Positions 1 to 9,101 of a DNA stretch of 64,000 nucleotides are shown here, in pieces; position 1 is the first letter of the stretch; each line of letters begins with the position of its first letter. The notes under the pieces are model-generated. The model had not been told where the DNA came from, searched no databases, and was given only the letters and a program-made list of their open reading frames with translations. The stretch lies in the NCBI RefSeq assembly GCF_039523615.1, contig NZ_BAAAFQ010000011.1, positions 124,001 through 188,000 of the forward strand. The letters run 5' to 3'. Made by a program: the position numbers and the translations under genes. Source of the stretch: Psychrosphaera haliotis (lineage in GTDB: Bacteria; Pseudomonadota; Gammaproteobacteria; Enterobacterales; Alteromonadaceae).

Positions 1-1
1 A

Positions 2-580
2 TTATTCTGAATCAGCAAAAAGCTCTGCAAAAGCAGATGCTTCAATCTTGTCACTAATATCAAACAAGGTGTAAGACAATGTAACGGTGCCGTATTCCGC
101 TGGTAATTCTGGGTCTATATAAAACTGCAAGCCTAGTTTGGCTAGTTCGCCCTTTTCCAACGGTTGATGGTTAAAGCAAAAACACTCAACTTTATTAAAA
201 TAAGTTGCAGCTAACCCCGGGCTAACCGAAGGAATTGCCTGCACGACCATGTCACCTGCTGATTGATTCGAAACTAAAAAATTAACTTCATGATGTTCAC
301 CTGGATGGACTTTTATACGCTTAATTTCTGGTTCAAAAGTCCAAGGCAAACGACCTTGGGTATGGGCGATAAACTCAACGGTAACTAACCTATCAACATC
401 TACGGCTTGTGATTGTGACGCCACCGAATTACTTGTTTTCCCATTTAACCCCGTGATGTCGCAAAAGACATCGTAAAGAGGCACGAGCGCAAAACCGAAA
501 CCAAACATAAATACCACGGTAAAAACCAACTTCTTGATCAGCTTTACGTGATCGGGTTTAGTATTTTGTTGAGCACTCAT
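2..580 (-). CDS. ctaG: Cytochrome c oxidase assembly protein CtaG/Cox11
   Basis: Copper chaperone that delivers Cu to the CuB centre of cytochrome oxidase subunit I. The 192-residue protein has a short cytosolic N-terminus, one membrane segment (about residues 17-37) followed by the conserved PLYDVFC stretch, then a periplasmic domain carrying the copper-binding CFCF motif at about 133-136. Length is normal for the family. It lies 18 nt downstream of coxA in the same direction, so it is part of the cox operon; coxC would be expected beyond the left edge. The stop codon is at the very edge of the window, so the gene is complete. Confidence 0.95.
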   Translation of the reverse strand: MSAQQNTKPDHVKLIKKLVFTVVFMFGFGFALVPLYDVFCDITGLNGKTSNSVASQSQAVDVDRLVTVEFIAHTQGRLPWTFEPEIKRIKVHPGEHHEVNFLVSNQSAGDMVVQAIPSVSPGLAATYFNKVECFCFNHQPLEKGELAKLGLQFYIDPELPAEYGTVTLSYTLFDISDKIEASAFAELFADSE

Positions 581-598
581 AAAAACCTCTTTTGACCG

Positions 599-2194
599 TT
601 ACTTAATGGTCGGTGGCGTTTCAAACGTATGATAAGGAGCCGGAGATGGTACTTCCCACTCTAGGCCTTCTGCGCCTTCCCATACTTGATCCGTCGCCTT
701 TTCCCCGCCTTTAATACACTTATAAACCACAGCTACAAATAACAACTGAGATAAACCAAATGCAAAACCACCAATACTTATAATGGCGTTAAAGTCTGCA
801 AATTGAGTCGCGTAATCTGGAATACGACGAGGCATACCAGCAAGCCCAACAAAGTGCATAGGGAAGAATAAAACGTTCACTGATACTAGCGATAACCAGA
901 AATGTAACTTAGCCAGACCTTCGTCAAACATATGCCCTGTCCACTTAGGTAACCAATAATAAGCACCCGCCATAATGGAGAAGATGGCACCCGTTACCAG
1001 CACATAATGGAAATGAGCAACCACAAAGTAGGTGTCGTGGTACTGGAAATCTGCCGGGGTGATTGCCAGCATAAGGCCGGATAATCCACCTATGGTAAAT
1101 AGCACAATAAAGGCAATGGAGAACATCATTGGTACTTCAAAGGTCAATGCACCTCGCCACATTGTAGCTACCCAGTTAAAGACTTTTACGCCGGTAGGGA
1201 CCGATATCAACATGGTGAAGTACATAAAGAATAACTCACCAGCTAATGGCATACCCGTCGTGAACATGTGATGCGCCCAAACCATAAACGATAGAATCGC
1301 TATTGAGGCCGTTGCATAAACCATTGAAGAATAACCAAACAAACGTTTGCGGCTAAATGTAGGAACGATTTGAGAGATAATGCCGAAGGCTGGCAAAATC
1401 ATGATGTAAACTTCAGGGTGCCCGAAGAACCAGAATATATGCTGGAACAGGACGGGATCGCCACCACCGGCTGCACTAAAGAATGACGTAGCGAAATATT
1501 TATCCGTCAATACCATAGTTACCGCACCAGCCAATACCGGCATAACCGCTATCAACAGGAAGGCCGTTATTAGCCAGGTCCAAACAAACAGCGGCATTTT
1601 CATGAATGTCATGCCGGGTGCTCGAAGGTTAAAAATGGTCACGATGACGTTAATGGCGCCCATGATGGATGAGATACCCATAATGTGAACAGAGAACACA
1701 AAAAACGCTGTGCTGTCGCCACTGTAGGTTGTTGATAAAGGAGCGTAGAACGTCCAGCCAAACGCAGGACCACCGCCTTCCATAAACAATGACATTAAAA
1801 GGATAAGGAACGCGAACGGTAAAATCCAAAAGCTCCAGTTATTCATTCTTGGTAACGCCATGTCTGGCGCGCCAATCATCATTGGAACCATCCAGTTTGC
1901 CAAACCAACAAAGGCTGGCATTACCGCACCAAAAACCATAATCAAACCATGAACCGTGGTCATTTGGTTAAAGAAGTTTGGTTCTACTATTTGTAAGCCT
2001 GGTTGAAAGAGCTCAGCTCTGATAACCATAGCCATTGCGCCACCAATAAAAAACATTAGTAGTGAAAACAACAGGTAAAGGCTACCAATGTCTTTGTGGT
2101 TTGTTGTTAGTATCCAACGCATAATGCCTTTAGGGGCACCATGGTGTTCATGATCGTCGTGATGATCGGTTGCACTATTTTCTATAGAACTCAT
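599..2194 (-). CDS. coxA: Cytochrome c oxidase subunit I (aa3-type)
   Basis: Catalytic subunit of the terminal haem-copper oxidase in the inner membrane; reduces O2 to water and pumps protons. The 531-residue, roughly 12-span protein shows the haem/CuB ligand motifs: TVHGLIM near residue 81, HPEVY near 260 (the His-Tyr crosslink pair of A-type oxidases), the AHHMFTTG loop near 308 and HFHYVL near 395. The N-terminus is His/Asp rich (about residues 11-18), which is often seen in Alteromonadales homologues. It follows coxB by about 10 nt and precedes ctaG, giving an operon coxB-coxA-ctaG read leftwards. Confidence 0.97.
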   Translation of the reverse strand: MSSIENSATDHHDDHEHHGAPKGIMRWILTTNHKDIGSLYLLFSLLMFFIGGAMAMVIRAELFQPGLQIVEPNFFNQMTTVHGLIMVFGAVMPAFVGLANWMVPMMIGAPDMALPRMNNWSFWILPFAFLILLMSLFMEGGGPAFGWTFYAPLSTTYSGDSTAFFVFSVHIMGISSIMGAINVIVTIFNLRAPGMTFMKMPLFVWTWLITAFLLIAVMPVLAGAVTMVLTDKYFATSFFSAAGGGDPVLFQHIFWFFGHPEVYIMILPAFGIISQIVPTFSRKRLFGYSSMVYATASIAILSFMVWAHHMFTTGMPLAGELFFMYFTMLISVPTGVKVFNWVATMWRGALTFEVPMMFSIAFIVLFTIGGLSGLMLAITPADFQYHDTYFVVAHFHYVLVTGAIFSIMAGAYYWLPKWTGHMFDEGLAKLHFWLSLVSVNVLFFPMHFVGLAGMPRRIPDYATQFADFNAIISIGGFAFGLSQLLFVAVVYKCIKGGEKATDQVWEGAEGLEWEVPSPAPYHTFETPPTIK

Positions 2195-2204
2195 GACATG
2201 CCTC

Positions 2205-3338
2205 CTATTGACTTGTTAAGTAAGCGTTAATTTGAGCAGCTTGCACTGCGTCACCGGTATTGTTACCCCAAGCATTACGCTCGTAAGTTACAATTGCTGC
2301 GAGGTCTTTTAAGCCAAGTTGCTTGCCGTAACCTTGCATTGCAGTACCCGGTTTACCATTAACAACAATATCAATATGAGCGCCAAGATCTTCAATGGCA
2401 ATTTTGCTGCCTTTTAACGCAGGGAATACACCAGGAATACCTTCACCTGAAACTTGGTGGCAAGCAGCACAATTAGCTATGTATGCCTTTTCACCCACTT
2501 TCATTAACTCATCATAAGACATGTTCATGGCAAGTAGTTTTTGCTCTTCTTCTTTAGCGATACGTGCCATTTCAACTTCTTGTTTCATCCACGCATCAAA
2601 GTCACCCTGCTCTTTGGCAATAACCACGATTGGCATAAAGCCATGATCTTTACCACATAGTTCAGCACATTGACCTCGATAAATACCTGGTTCGTTTACA
2701 CGGGTCCAAGACTCATTTATAAAGCCCGGGTTTGCGTCTTTCTTAACGGCAAACTCTGGTACCCACCACGAATGAATTACATCATCTGAGGTAATTAAGA
2801 AGCGCACCTTTTTACCCACAGGGATCACCAAAGGGCGATCCACTTCTAATAGATAATTTTCGGATTTTTCGCGTTCGTTCGCAATTTGTTGGGGGGCGGT
2901 AGCAAGGAGGCTGTAATACTCTAAGTCATGATCAAAGTATTTATAATGCCACTTCCATTGTGAACCCGTCACTTGAACGGTGAGGTCCGCATCACTGGTG
3001 TCTTCCATTTCTATCAGGGTTTTTGTGGCTGGAAATGCCATACCGATAAGAATAATGAAGGGAACCGCGGTCCAAATTATTTCAACTTTGGTGCTTTCAT
3101 GGAAATTAGCCGGCGTTACGCCTTTTGATTTACGATGATGGAGCATTGAATAGAACATCACTCCAAAAACTAATATAGCTATCACACAACAGATGTAGAA
3201 AATGATCATGTGCAAGTCATAAACACTTGAACTTATGTCTGTCACCCCTTTAGTAAGGTTAAGACGCATGTCATCGGCCATTGCGGAATTAGCAAATACG
3301 GCAGTTGGGACTAACCAACTTAATTGCTTAGCAGTCAC
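2205..3338 (-). CDS. coxB: Cytochrome c oxidase subunit II with fused C-terminal cytochrome c domain
   Basis: Electron-entry subunit of the oxidase. I place the start at GTG 3338 rather than at the upstream open-frame limit 3419: a GGAGG sits 7 nt before it and it gives a 377-residue protein starting with a signal sequence. Two membrane spans follow, then the cupredoxin domain with the CuA motif CAELCGKDHGFM at about 224-235. A cytochrome c domain with CAACH at about 290-294 and a distal Met follows, so electrons can pass from the fused cytochrome c to CuA. First gene of the cox operon; the 280-nt region upstream should hold its promoter. Confidence 0.95.
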   Translation of the reverse strand: MTAKQLSWLVPTAVFANSAMADDMRLNLTKGVTDISSSVYDLHMIIFYICCVIAILVFGVMFYSMLHHRKSKGVTPANFHESTKVEIIWTAVPFIILIGMAFPATKTLIEMEDTSDADLTVQVTGSQWKWHYKYFDHDLEYYSLLATAPQQIANEREKSENYLLEVDRPLVIPVGKKVRFLITSDDVIHSWWVPEFAVKKDANPGFINESWTRVNEPGIYRGQCAELCGKDHGFMPIVVIAKEQGDFDAWMKQEVEMARIAKEEEQKLLAMNMSYDELMKVGEKAYIANCAACHQVSGEGIPGVFPALKGSKIAIEDLGAHIDIVVNGKPGTAMQGYGKQLGLKDLAAIVTYERNAWGNNTGDAVQAAQINAYLTSQ

Positions 3339-3476
3339 ACAGAATCCTCCATAATGAAAAACAGTAAGGGATTCTGTACAACCCACCTCAGTACCAGCCA
3401 AGACCCAACGCACAACCAATGTGCGGCCTTAGACAGTGCTCCCCGTATGCTTTTAAATTATTATTTTTATAGTCCA

Positions 3477-3495
3477 AAACTGCTTCATGCAGTTT
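3477..3495. promoter_or_regulatory. Inverted repeat in the cox upstream region
   Basis: AAACTGC, a 5-nt spacer TTCAT, then GCAGTTT: a perfect 7-bp inverted repeat about 140 nt before the coxB start. On the minus strand an AT-rich stretch containing TATAAA follows immediately, so this could be an operator near the cox promoter or a leader hairpin. No known regulator site is recognised. Confidence 0.3.
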
Positions 3496-3620
3496 GACGT
3501 TGATTTAGTTTAATTTTTATTCAACAAAATTAACGTATATCTTTTAACCAAGGAGTGCAAATTTTAATCGGTGAATGACCGCCAATTGAACAATAATTAA
3601 TCAATTGACGGTTTAAAAGG

Positions 3621-4853
3621 TTATAAACTTTTCTTAGGAGGGAGCGCAGAGTTAGCAAAAATAAGTCCTGCTACCAATGACATAAGTATTATTAGAGATT
3701 GTTGTCCTGCGGTTTCTGCTGAAGCAAAACCTTCGCCCGCAATATATGAATTTAAGCTAATAAAGGTTTTACTGCCTGGTACTAAGACAATCAAACCTTG
3801 CATAGTAACAATTACAGCTGGTGCATTAGCTAAACGTGTAAATAGATTCCCGTATATGCCAACCATAAAGGCACCAATAAAGGCGCCAATACCAACATCG
3901 TAGTGTATTGAACCGTAGTGACTTGTGCCGTAAGCAACAAAACCAATCAGTAATGACCAAACCATATGTCGACGCCTAGTTCTGAAAGCAATAATAAGCG
4001 CCCAGCCTAGAATAAATATCGCCAACCAAGCCGTCCACCACGGCAACAATTCTTGAGCTACAAACTCAACTTTGCCAAACATTTCCTGTCCAAGCTCAAC
4101 GCCAACAAATGCTCCAAAGTACAATTTAAACAGCATCATCACAGCGTCCATTATTTTGGCCGTGCCTGATACTAAGTGGCGCGCAGACAATTCTTGCAAG
4201 CCAATCGTTAACGCTAAACCAGGTATTAAAACGATAATGGATGACAAAATAGCTAAATGGATGTTAATTCCAGGGTCTACATAGGCTGCGATTGCACAAG
4301 CCCCCATAGCCGACATCATTGCCACTAATGGCTCCAACATATTGGCTATGCCTTTAGAACGCTCTGACCATAAAATAAACAGATAAACAACGATACCTAA
4401 TAAACCAGCCCACAATGACGTGTTCCAGCTTGTATTCATCAGCATCGCAAATGCGCTACCAGACATGCCAAATGAAAAACCAGTAGCTAAACGGCCATAA
4501 GGATTTGGCATAAATTCAATTTCATCAAGGCGCTCTTGTGCTTCTTCTACGCTAAGTTCACCACCTAACACTAAATCAACAACATCATCGGTACGTGATA
4601 AAGAGCCCATGTCTAAGTCGCCAGGATCAACCCTTGCAGCATGTGTATATTCATCTTCATGCCCTTCCGTCCACAATACAAAGGTCATTGATGTAGGCGA
4701 TATTATGAAAGATGAACGAAGACCTATCGCATCAGCAAGCGTCATTAAGTGCGCTTCTAATCGATAAGCGGGTGTGCCATATTTATGGAGCATTTTTCCC
4801 AAGCGAACGATAAATTTTCGTTTCTGCTTAAATGCCTCTTGCTGGTCTTGCAT
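3621..4853 (-). CDS. ThrE-family threonine/serine exporter
   Basis: Predicted inner-membrane exporter of small amino acids (COG2966 plus COG3610 fused). The 410-residue protein starts with the cytosolic family signature HKYGTPAYRLE near residues 23-33 and then has about ten hydrophobic segments in two blocks, the second starting near residue 280. In E. coli the two halves are the separate proteins YjjP and YjjB; here they are one chain, as in Corynebacterium ThrE. The start is 1 nt after the rmuC stop, so translation is probably coupled to rmuC. The exact substrate is inferred from the family. Confidence 0.85.
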   Translation of the reverse strand: MQDQQEAFKQKRKFIVRLGKMLHKYGTPAYRLEAHLMTLADAIGLRSSFIISPTSMTFVLWTEGHEDEYTHAARVDPGDLDMGSLSRTDDVVDLVLGGELSVEEAQERLDEIEFMPNPYGRLATGFSFGMSGSAFAMLMNTSWNTSLWAGLLGIVVYLFILWSERSKGIANMLEPLVAMMSAMGACAIAAYVDPGINIHLAILSSIIVLIPGLALTIGLQELSARHLVSGTAKIMDAVMMLFKLYFGAFVGVELGQEMFGKVEFVAQELLPWWTAWLAIFILGWALIIAFRTRRRHMVWSLLIGFVAYGTSHYGSIHYDVGIGAFIGAFMVGIYGNLFTRLANAPAVIVTMQGLIVLVPGSKTFISLNSYIAGEGFASAETAGQQSLIILMSLVAGLIFANSALPPKKSL

Positions 4854-4854
4854 C

Positions 4855-6420
4855 TTACTCGCCTTTTTCTTCGCTGGTATTTAACGGCGTATTGTCCGCC
4901 ATTGGCTCCGCTACTAATTCTAGTCGCTCATGCTCAAAGTCTGAATGATTAGGCTCAATTTGTGGCATCGTTTTGGTTACCTTGTTAGATAACTGATTAA
5001 ACCGCTCAACTTTACCAGCCAAACCTTGTTTACCCGCGAGTCCCTTTACGGTTTCATTATATTGGTTGCTTACTGTATTTAGTGACTTGCCCAGCTTTTG
5101 TAAACGCTCAGCTACAACACAAACTTGATTGTATATTTCGCCTGCTCTTAAGCTAATTTCTTTAGCTTCAGTATTACCTTGCTCAATACGCCATAAGTTA
5201 GATACTGTTTTTAATATTGGCATTAGAGTTGTGTGTGACACCAAGATAACATTTTTTTCGTAACCGTAATTGAACAAGTCTTTTTTGTGTTTCATAGCTT
5301 CAATATAAGCTGGCTCAATAGGCATAAACATTAATACAAAACTAGGACTTCGCAAGCCAATCAAGTTTGAATAGTCCTTTTTAAACAAATCATTAATATG
5401 ATTTTTAATGGCATTGCAGTGCTCATCTAAGGCGGAATTAACCTCTGCATCTGATTCGGCAGCTATCGCTTTATCATAAGCCACTAAAGATACTTTGCTA
5501 TCAATAATAATGTGTTTATTGTCTGGCAGTTTAATAACAAAGTCAGGAAGCCTTCGGTTACCTTCCTCATCAACTCTGTTCTCTTGCGTATCGTAATGAT
5601 CGCCTTTCATTAGCCCAGCTAACTGCAGTGTTCGTTCTAGTTGAATTTCACCCCAATTACCGGTGGTCTTTTTATCACCTTTAAGCGCCGTTGCTAAATT
5701 GTTGGCTTCATTAGTCATTTGTAAACCAATATCCAGCACTTTTTTCAGCTCAGAGCTTACCGTTGCCTGCCCTTTGACTGACTCACTATGCACTTCGTTC
5801 ACCCGCTTTTGAAAGCCTTCAACTTGCTCTTTAAAGGGTCTTAAGATTGCATCGAGTTCGGTTTTATTAGATTGACTAAAAGACTGACTTTTTTCATCTA
5901 AAATTTTGTTCGCTAAATGAGAAAACTCTAGTTTTAACTGTTCACGTTGTTGCTCAACTTGCGCCTGTTGTTGCTCAAAATTCTTTTGTTTTTCAACAAA
6001 ACTAGTTTTGATTTCCGTTAACTCCGACGTTAATGACATCAGCTCTTGCTGTTTGCCTTGCAGCTGATGTTGCATCGCAATGTTGTGATCTTTAAGTTCA
6101 TCAATAGATAAGTTACGCTCGTCAATTCGAGTTTCTAAGCCTTCAATTTCAGCCGTTAACGCTGCTACTTTTTGATGTGAAAGTTGTGCTTGGGTTTGAA
6201 AGTTTAAGGTTCGCTGTTCACTAGCTTCAAGTGCTTGGGTCAGTTCTTCAACTTTAAGAGTATGTTGATGTAAGGTTTGATTTGTTTCTTGCAGCTGCAA
6301 CGCCGCGCTTTGAAGGCTATTTTTGGCACGAAAATACAACCTTATAATCACTATTAAAGCAATTAATAATAAGGCAATTATAAAATCGGATTGGCCAAAC
6401 TGGAGATGAAAATTTTCCAC
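4855..6420 (-). CDS. rmuC: DNA recombination protein RmuC
   Basis: RmuC limits inversions at short inverted repeats in E. coli and has a predicted endonuclease-like domain. The 521-residue protein has an N-terminal membrane anchor (about residues 12-29), a long Gln/Glu-rich coiled coil (about 30-190), then the conserved RmuC domain with the GNWGEIQLERTLQLAGL stretch near 255 and PDNKHIIIDSKVSLVAYDKA near 300. The C-terminal 40 residues are acidic and variable. Its molecular activity is poorly defined in the family. It overlaps nothing and leads a two-gene unit with the thrE-type exporter. Confidence 0.92.
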   Translation of the reverse strand: MENFHLQFGQSDFIIALLLIALIVIIRLYFRAKNSLQSAALQLQETNQTLHQHTLKVEELTQALEASEQRTLNFQTQAQLSHQKVAALTAEIEGLETRIDERNLSIDELKDHNIAMQHQLQGKQQELMSLTSELTEIKTSFVEKQKNFEQQQAQVEQQREQLKLEFSHLANKILDEKSQSFSQSNKTELDAILRPFKEQVEGFQKRVNEVHSESVKGQATVSSELKKVLDIGLQMTNEANNLATALKGDKKTTGNWGEIQLERTLQLAGLMKGDHYDTQENRVDEEGNRRLPDFVIKLPDNKHIIIDSKVSLVAYDKAIAAESDAEVNSALDEHCNAIKNHINDLFKKDYSNLIGLRSPSFVLMFMPIEPAYIEAMKHKKDLFNYGYEKNVILVSHTTLMPILKTVSNLWRIEQGNTEAKEISLRAGEIYNQVCVVAERLQKLGKSLNTVSNQYNETVKGLAGKQGLAGKVERFNQLSNKVTKTMPQIEPNHSDFEHERLELVAEPMADNTPLNTSEEKGE

Positions 6421-6563
6421 GAATCAAAGACTTCTATTCCAAACTAACAAGAGTGACATTGTGCCTATACAAGCCATAAATTGGAATGACCAAACCGGAC
6501 TTTGTGCCAATTAGTTTTTATATTTCCGGTCTAGGATTTTAGAACAAAAATGCAGACTAAAAG

Positions 6564-7940
6564 TTAAACAACTTGAGAGTACCGTCGCTTATTCAACTGA
6601 CTCGCTAAATAGGTATCAAACGTCATGCAAATATTGCGAACAAATAAACGAGCTTCACGACGAATAGACAATGATTCTTTTGATGTTTCGAGCATGCCGT
6701 CTTGCTCAAATGTTTTGAGACTTTGTAGCTCTGATTTAAAATAACGACTAGCCTCAATTCCCCACTGACTCTCAATTTCTTTAAATTGAATTTTGAAATT
6801 GCACATAAGAGACTGAATAACATTAGCTCGAATTAAGTCGTCATGAGTTAAAATTCGTCCGGCAAGTTCAGGCAAGTGCTCTCCTATAGAATAAGCGTCA
6901 TAATAGTCTGATATTTTTTTCGGGTTTTGCATATAAACATTGCCAATATGGCTGATTGACGACGCGCCAATAGCTAACAAGTCTGAGTCTTCTAGGATCG
7001 TGTAACCTTGAAAGTTACGATGCAATTGATTGTTATTCTGTGCCGTTACTAAATTATCTGTAGGCTTTGCAAAATGGTCAAAACCAATTGCTTCATATCC
7101 ACCCTCGCCTTGCCCTTTACCGCACAACATATCATTGGCAAATAACATCAACTCAAGTTTCGTTTGGGCAGAAGGCAACCATTCATCTTTTATTTTTCTT
7201 TGTGATGAAAATCGCGCAGGTAAATGTGCGTAACTGAATAATGAAATGCGGTCTGGATCAAACATCAGCACATCTTTTAATGTTTGCTCAAACACTTCTT
7301 TATTTTGGTGAGGTAGTCCATAAATCAAATCAAAATTAACAGAATCAAACCCAATCTCTCTCACCCAACGCAATACACTACCAACAAGCTCATTTGATTG
7401 AACTCGGTTAATAGCTATCTGAACCTCAGGATTGGTATCTTGTATGCCAAAGCTAAGTCGATTAACGCCGCAGGCTTTGAGTGTTGTGAGTAACTTTTCA
7501 TCAACATGGCGAACATCTAATTCAACACTAATTTCCGCATTTTCTGCTATATCGAAGTCTTGCTGAATTGCCGTGAAAATTTCAACAAATTGCTCAGGAC
7601 GCAAAAAGTTTGGTGTACCACCACCAAAATGAATCTGGTTAATAGGCTTATGTTTTAAGGCTTCGCCGCGGCGTTTTAGCTCCTGCAACATAGTTTCAAC
7701 ATATTTAACGGATTTTTCTTGATGCCTAGAGACTATTTTATTGCACCCACAATAAAAGCAAAGTTGATGACAAAATGGGACATGAAAGTAGAGTGACAGC
7801 GTCTTATTCTCAGAGGCCATTGCTGCGGCTCTTTGAAAGTTATCGGCAATTTTCTGATTGAACTCAAGTGCAGTTGGGTAAGACGTGTATCGAGGACCGT
7901 TTACGTTGTATTTTTGTAGCCAGTGCAATTGATTATTCAT
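6564..7940 (-). CDS. hemN: Oxygen-independent coproporphyrinogen III oxidase (radical SAM)
   Basis: Converts coproporphyrinogen III to protoporphyrinogen IX without oxygen, in haem biosynthesis. Radical-SAM cysteines are C57, C61 and C64 (CHQLCFYC), followed by C66 as in true HemN, and the SAM-binding GGGTPN is at 108-113. The 458-residue length and the N-terminal tyrosine-rich PRYTSYPTA segment match HemN rather than the shorter HemW proteins. A near-consensus FNR/Anr box lies upstream (8025-8038), which fits anaerobic induction known for this gene in other gammaproteobacteria. A terminator-like hairpin sits between that box and the start. Confidence 0.96.
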   Translation of the reverse strand: MNNQLHWLQKYNVNGPRYTSYPTALEFNQKIADNFQRAAAMASENKTLSLYFHVPFCHQLCFYCGCNKIVSRHQEKSVKYVETMLQELKRRGEALKHKPINQIHFGGGTPNFLRPEQFVEIFTAIQQDFDIAENAEISVELDVRHVDEKLLTTLKACGVNRLSFGIQDTNPEVQIAINRVQSNELVGSVLRWVREIGFDSVNFDLIYGLPHQNKEVFEQTLKDVLMFDPDRISLFSYAHLPARFSSQRKIKDEWLPSAQTKLELMLFANDMLCGKGQGEGGYEAIGFDHFAKPTDNLVTAQNNNQLHRNFQGYTILEDSDLLAIGASSISHIGNVYMQNPKKISDYYDAYSIGEHLPELAGRILTHDDLIRANVIQSLMCNFKIQFKEIESQWGIEASRYFKSELQSLKTFEQDGMLETSKESLSIRREARLFVRNICMTFDTYLASQLNKRRYSQVV

Positions 7941-7952
7941 AACTTTCTCTCA

Positions 7953-7981
7953 AAAAAAGTGCCACCTTAAAATAAGGTGGC
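7953..7981 (-). terminator. Intrinsic terminator or leader hairpin between the ECF operon and hemN
   Basis: On the minus strand a 9-bp perfect stem (GCCACCTTA with TAAGGTGGC, 3-nt loop, 7961-7981) is followed after AC by seven T. It can end the transcript arriving from the gene at 8055-9089. It also lies downstream of the candidate hemN promoter, so it could act as an attenuator or 5' stabiliser. Confidence 0.7.
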
Positions 7982-7998
7982 CAACACAATAAGAGAAG

Positions 7999-8038
7999 TT
8001 TATAGGTTGTTTATGATCTGGGACTTGATATAGCTCAA
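7999..8038 (-). promoter_or_regulatory. Candidate FNR/Anr-controlled promoter of hemN
   Basis: TTGATATAGCTCAA at 8025-8038 matches the FNR consensus TTGAT-N4-ATCAA at 9 of 10 positions. On the minus strand a TATAAA at 8004-7999 lies about 30 nt downstream, which puts the box near -41, the class II activator position. This matches known FNR/Anr control of hemN elsewhere; here it is an inference from sequence. Confidence 0.5.
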
Positions 8039-8054
8039 TTCAAGTCCGTTTTTA

Positions 8055-9089
8055 TTAAATTGAGTACTTAACCGCTTTATCTAATAGGCTTCGGTAATTG
8101 ATTTTGCCTTTGTTGCAGCTTTCAATGTCCTTTTGTTTAAATACGTAGTAAAGCTTTGAGGCATCATTTACATAAAACGTCATGTACTTATCGTCTTTAA
8201 GACTTCTAAGTCCCGAGCCAAAATCACAAACCACTTCACTAATAGCAAATGCATACTTTTTAGCTAACTCCTGCTGCTTTTTAATGACTTCCGCTTTGAC
8301 TTTTTCCGCCGCCTTTCTTACCGTTTCTTGATGCTTAACCATTTTACTATTCACGGTTTTTAGTTGCTTTTGTAACTCTTGCATCTCTGCTTCTAGTTTC
8401 ATGACTTGTTTGTCGGATCCACCATTATTAATGTCACTAACCAGTTCAGCGTCTCTAATTTCTCGCTCAACCTGTCGAGCTTTTCGCTCTAACTTGCTCG
8501 CTTGTTTAGACAACTCTCGCTGTTTTTTTCGTAGCTCATTTTTTGCCGCTCGCATTTCTCGTTGCGCCTCAATATTTTTACCGCCAAACGATTCTGCAAT
8601 TGTCGTTGCTTTATGGATTTCAAACTCTAAGTCTTCAATGTCATGATGACTTAATTCAAAATAGTGTTCGGTATTTTCCGTCTCCATTCGAATTTCAACC
8701 AACTCCTCTAGCTCTCTTTCAACGCCTGGTTTAGCTGGCGTACCCGGCTTAGGTGGTGGCGGTGGGATAAATGACGAATCACTATCTGACGAAAACACGG
8801 TACCGTCGTGACTAACAAAAACGTTTGGAGCCGAAAACCTACGGCTCGCATTAATTTCAAACAACATGCCTTGATGAGCTAAGTAGCTAGCCGAAACACT
8901 CCCAGCATTTTTACCTAGTTTATCTGACAATGACGTTTTCAATATCGTCGACATCATCTTGATATCACGTTTAACATTGTCCAAGTGCTGGTCAGACAGC
9001 TCACCTTTAGCATTGGCACTTGCGGCTATCATCAGTGTGGATAACGCTGCAACAATAGGTAACAACTTTTGTTTAATTACTTTTTTCAT
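8055..9089 (-). CDS. Secreted coiled-coil protein of unknown function
   Basis: Not recognised as a known family. The 344-residue protein has a clear Sec signal peptide (cleavage probably after ANA, residue 27), a small N-terminal domain (about 28-105), a proline-rich linker (about 109-121), a strongly charged Lys/Glu/Arg coiled coil (about 125-290) and a C-terminal 50-residue domain with two cysteines near 305 and 328 that could form a disulphide. It is the third gene of a minus-strand unit after an ECF sigma factor and a membrane protein that also has a coiled coil. I infer a periplasmic partner or target of that signalling pair. Confidence 0.75.
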   Translation of the reverse strand: MKKVIKQKLLPIVAALSTLMIAASANAKGELSDQHLDNVKRDIKMMSTILKTSLSDKLGKNAGSVSASYLAHQGMLFEINASRRFSAPNVFVSHDGTVFSSDSDSSFIPPPPPKPGTPAKPGVERELEELVEIRMETENTEHYFELSHHDIEDLEFEIHKATTIAESFGGKNIEAQREMRAAKNELRKKQRELSKQASKLERKARQVEREIRDAELVSDINNGGSDKQVMKLEAEMQELQKQLKTVNSKMVKHQETVRKAAEKVKAEVIKKQQELAKKYAFAISEVVCDFGSGLRSLKDDKYMTFYVNDASKLYYVFKQKDIESCNKGKINYRSLLDKAVKYSI

Positions 9090-9101
9090 ATTACTCTCCA
9101 G

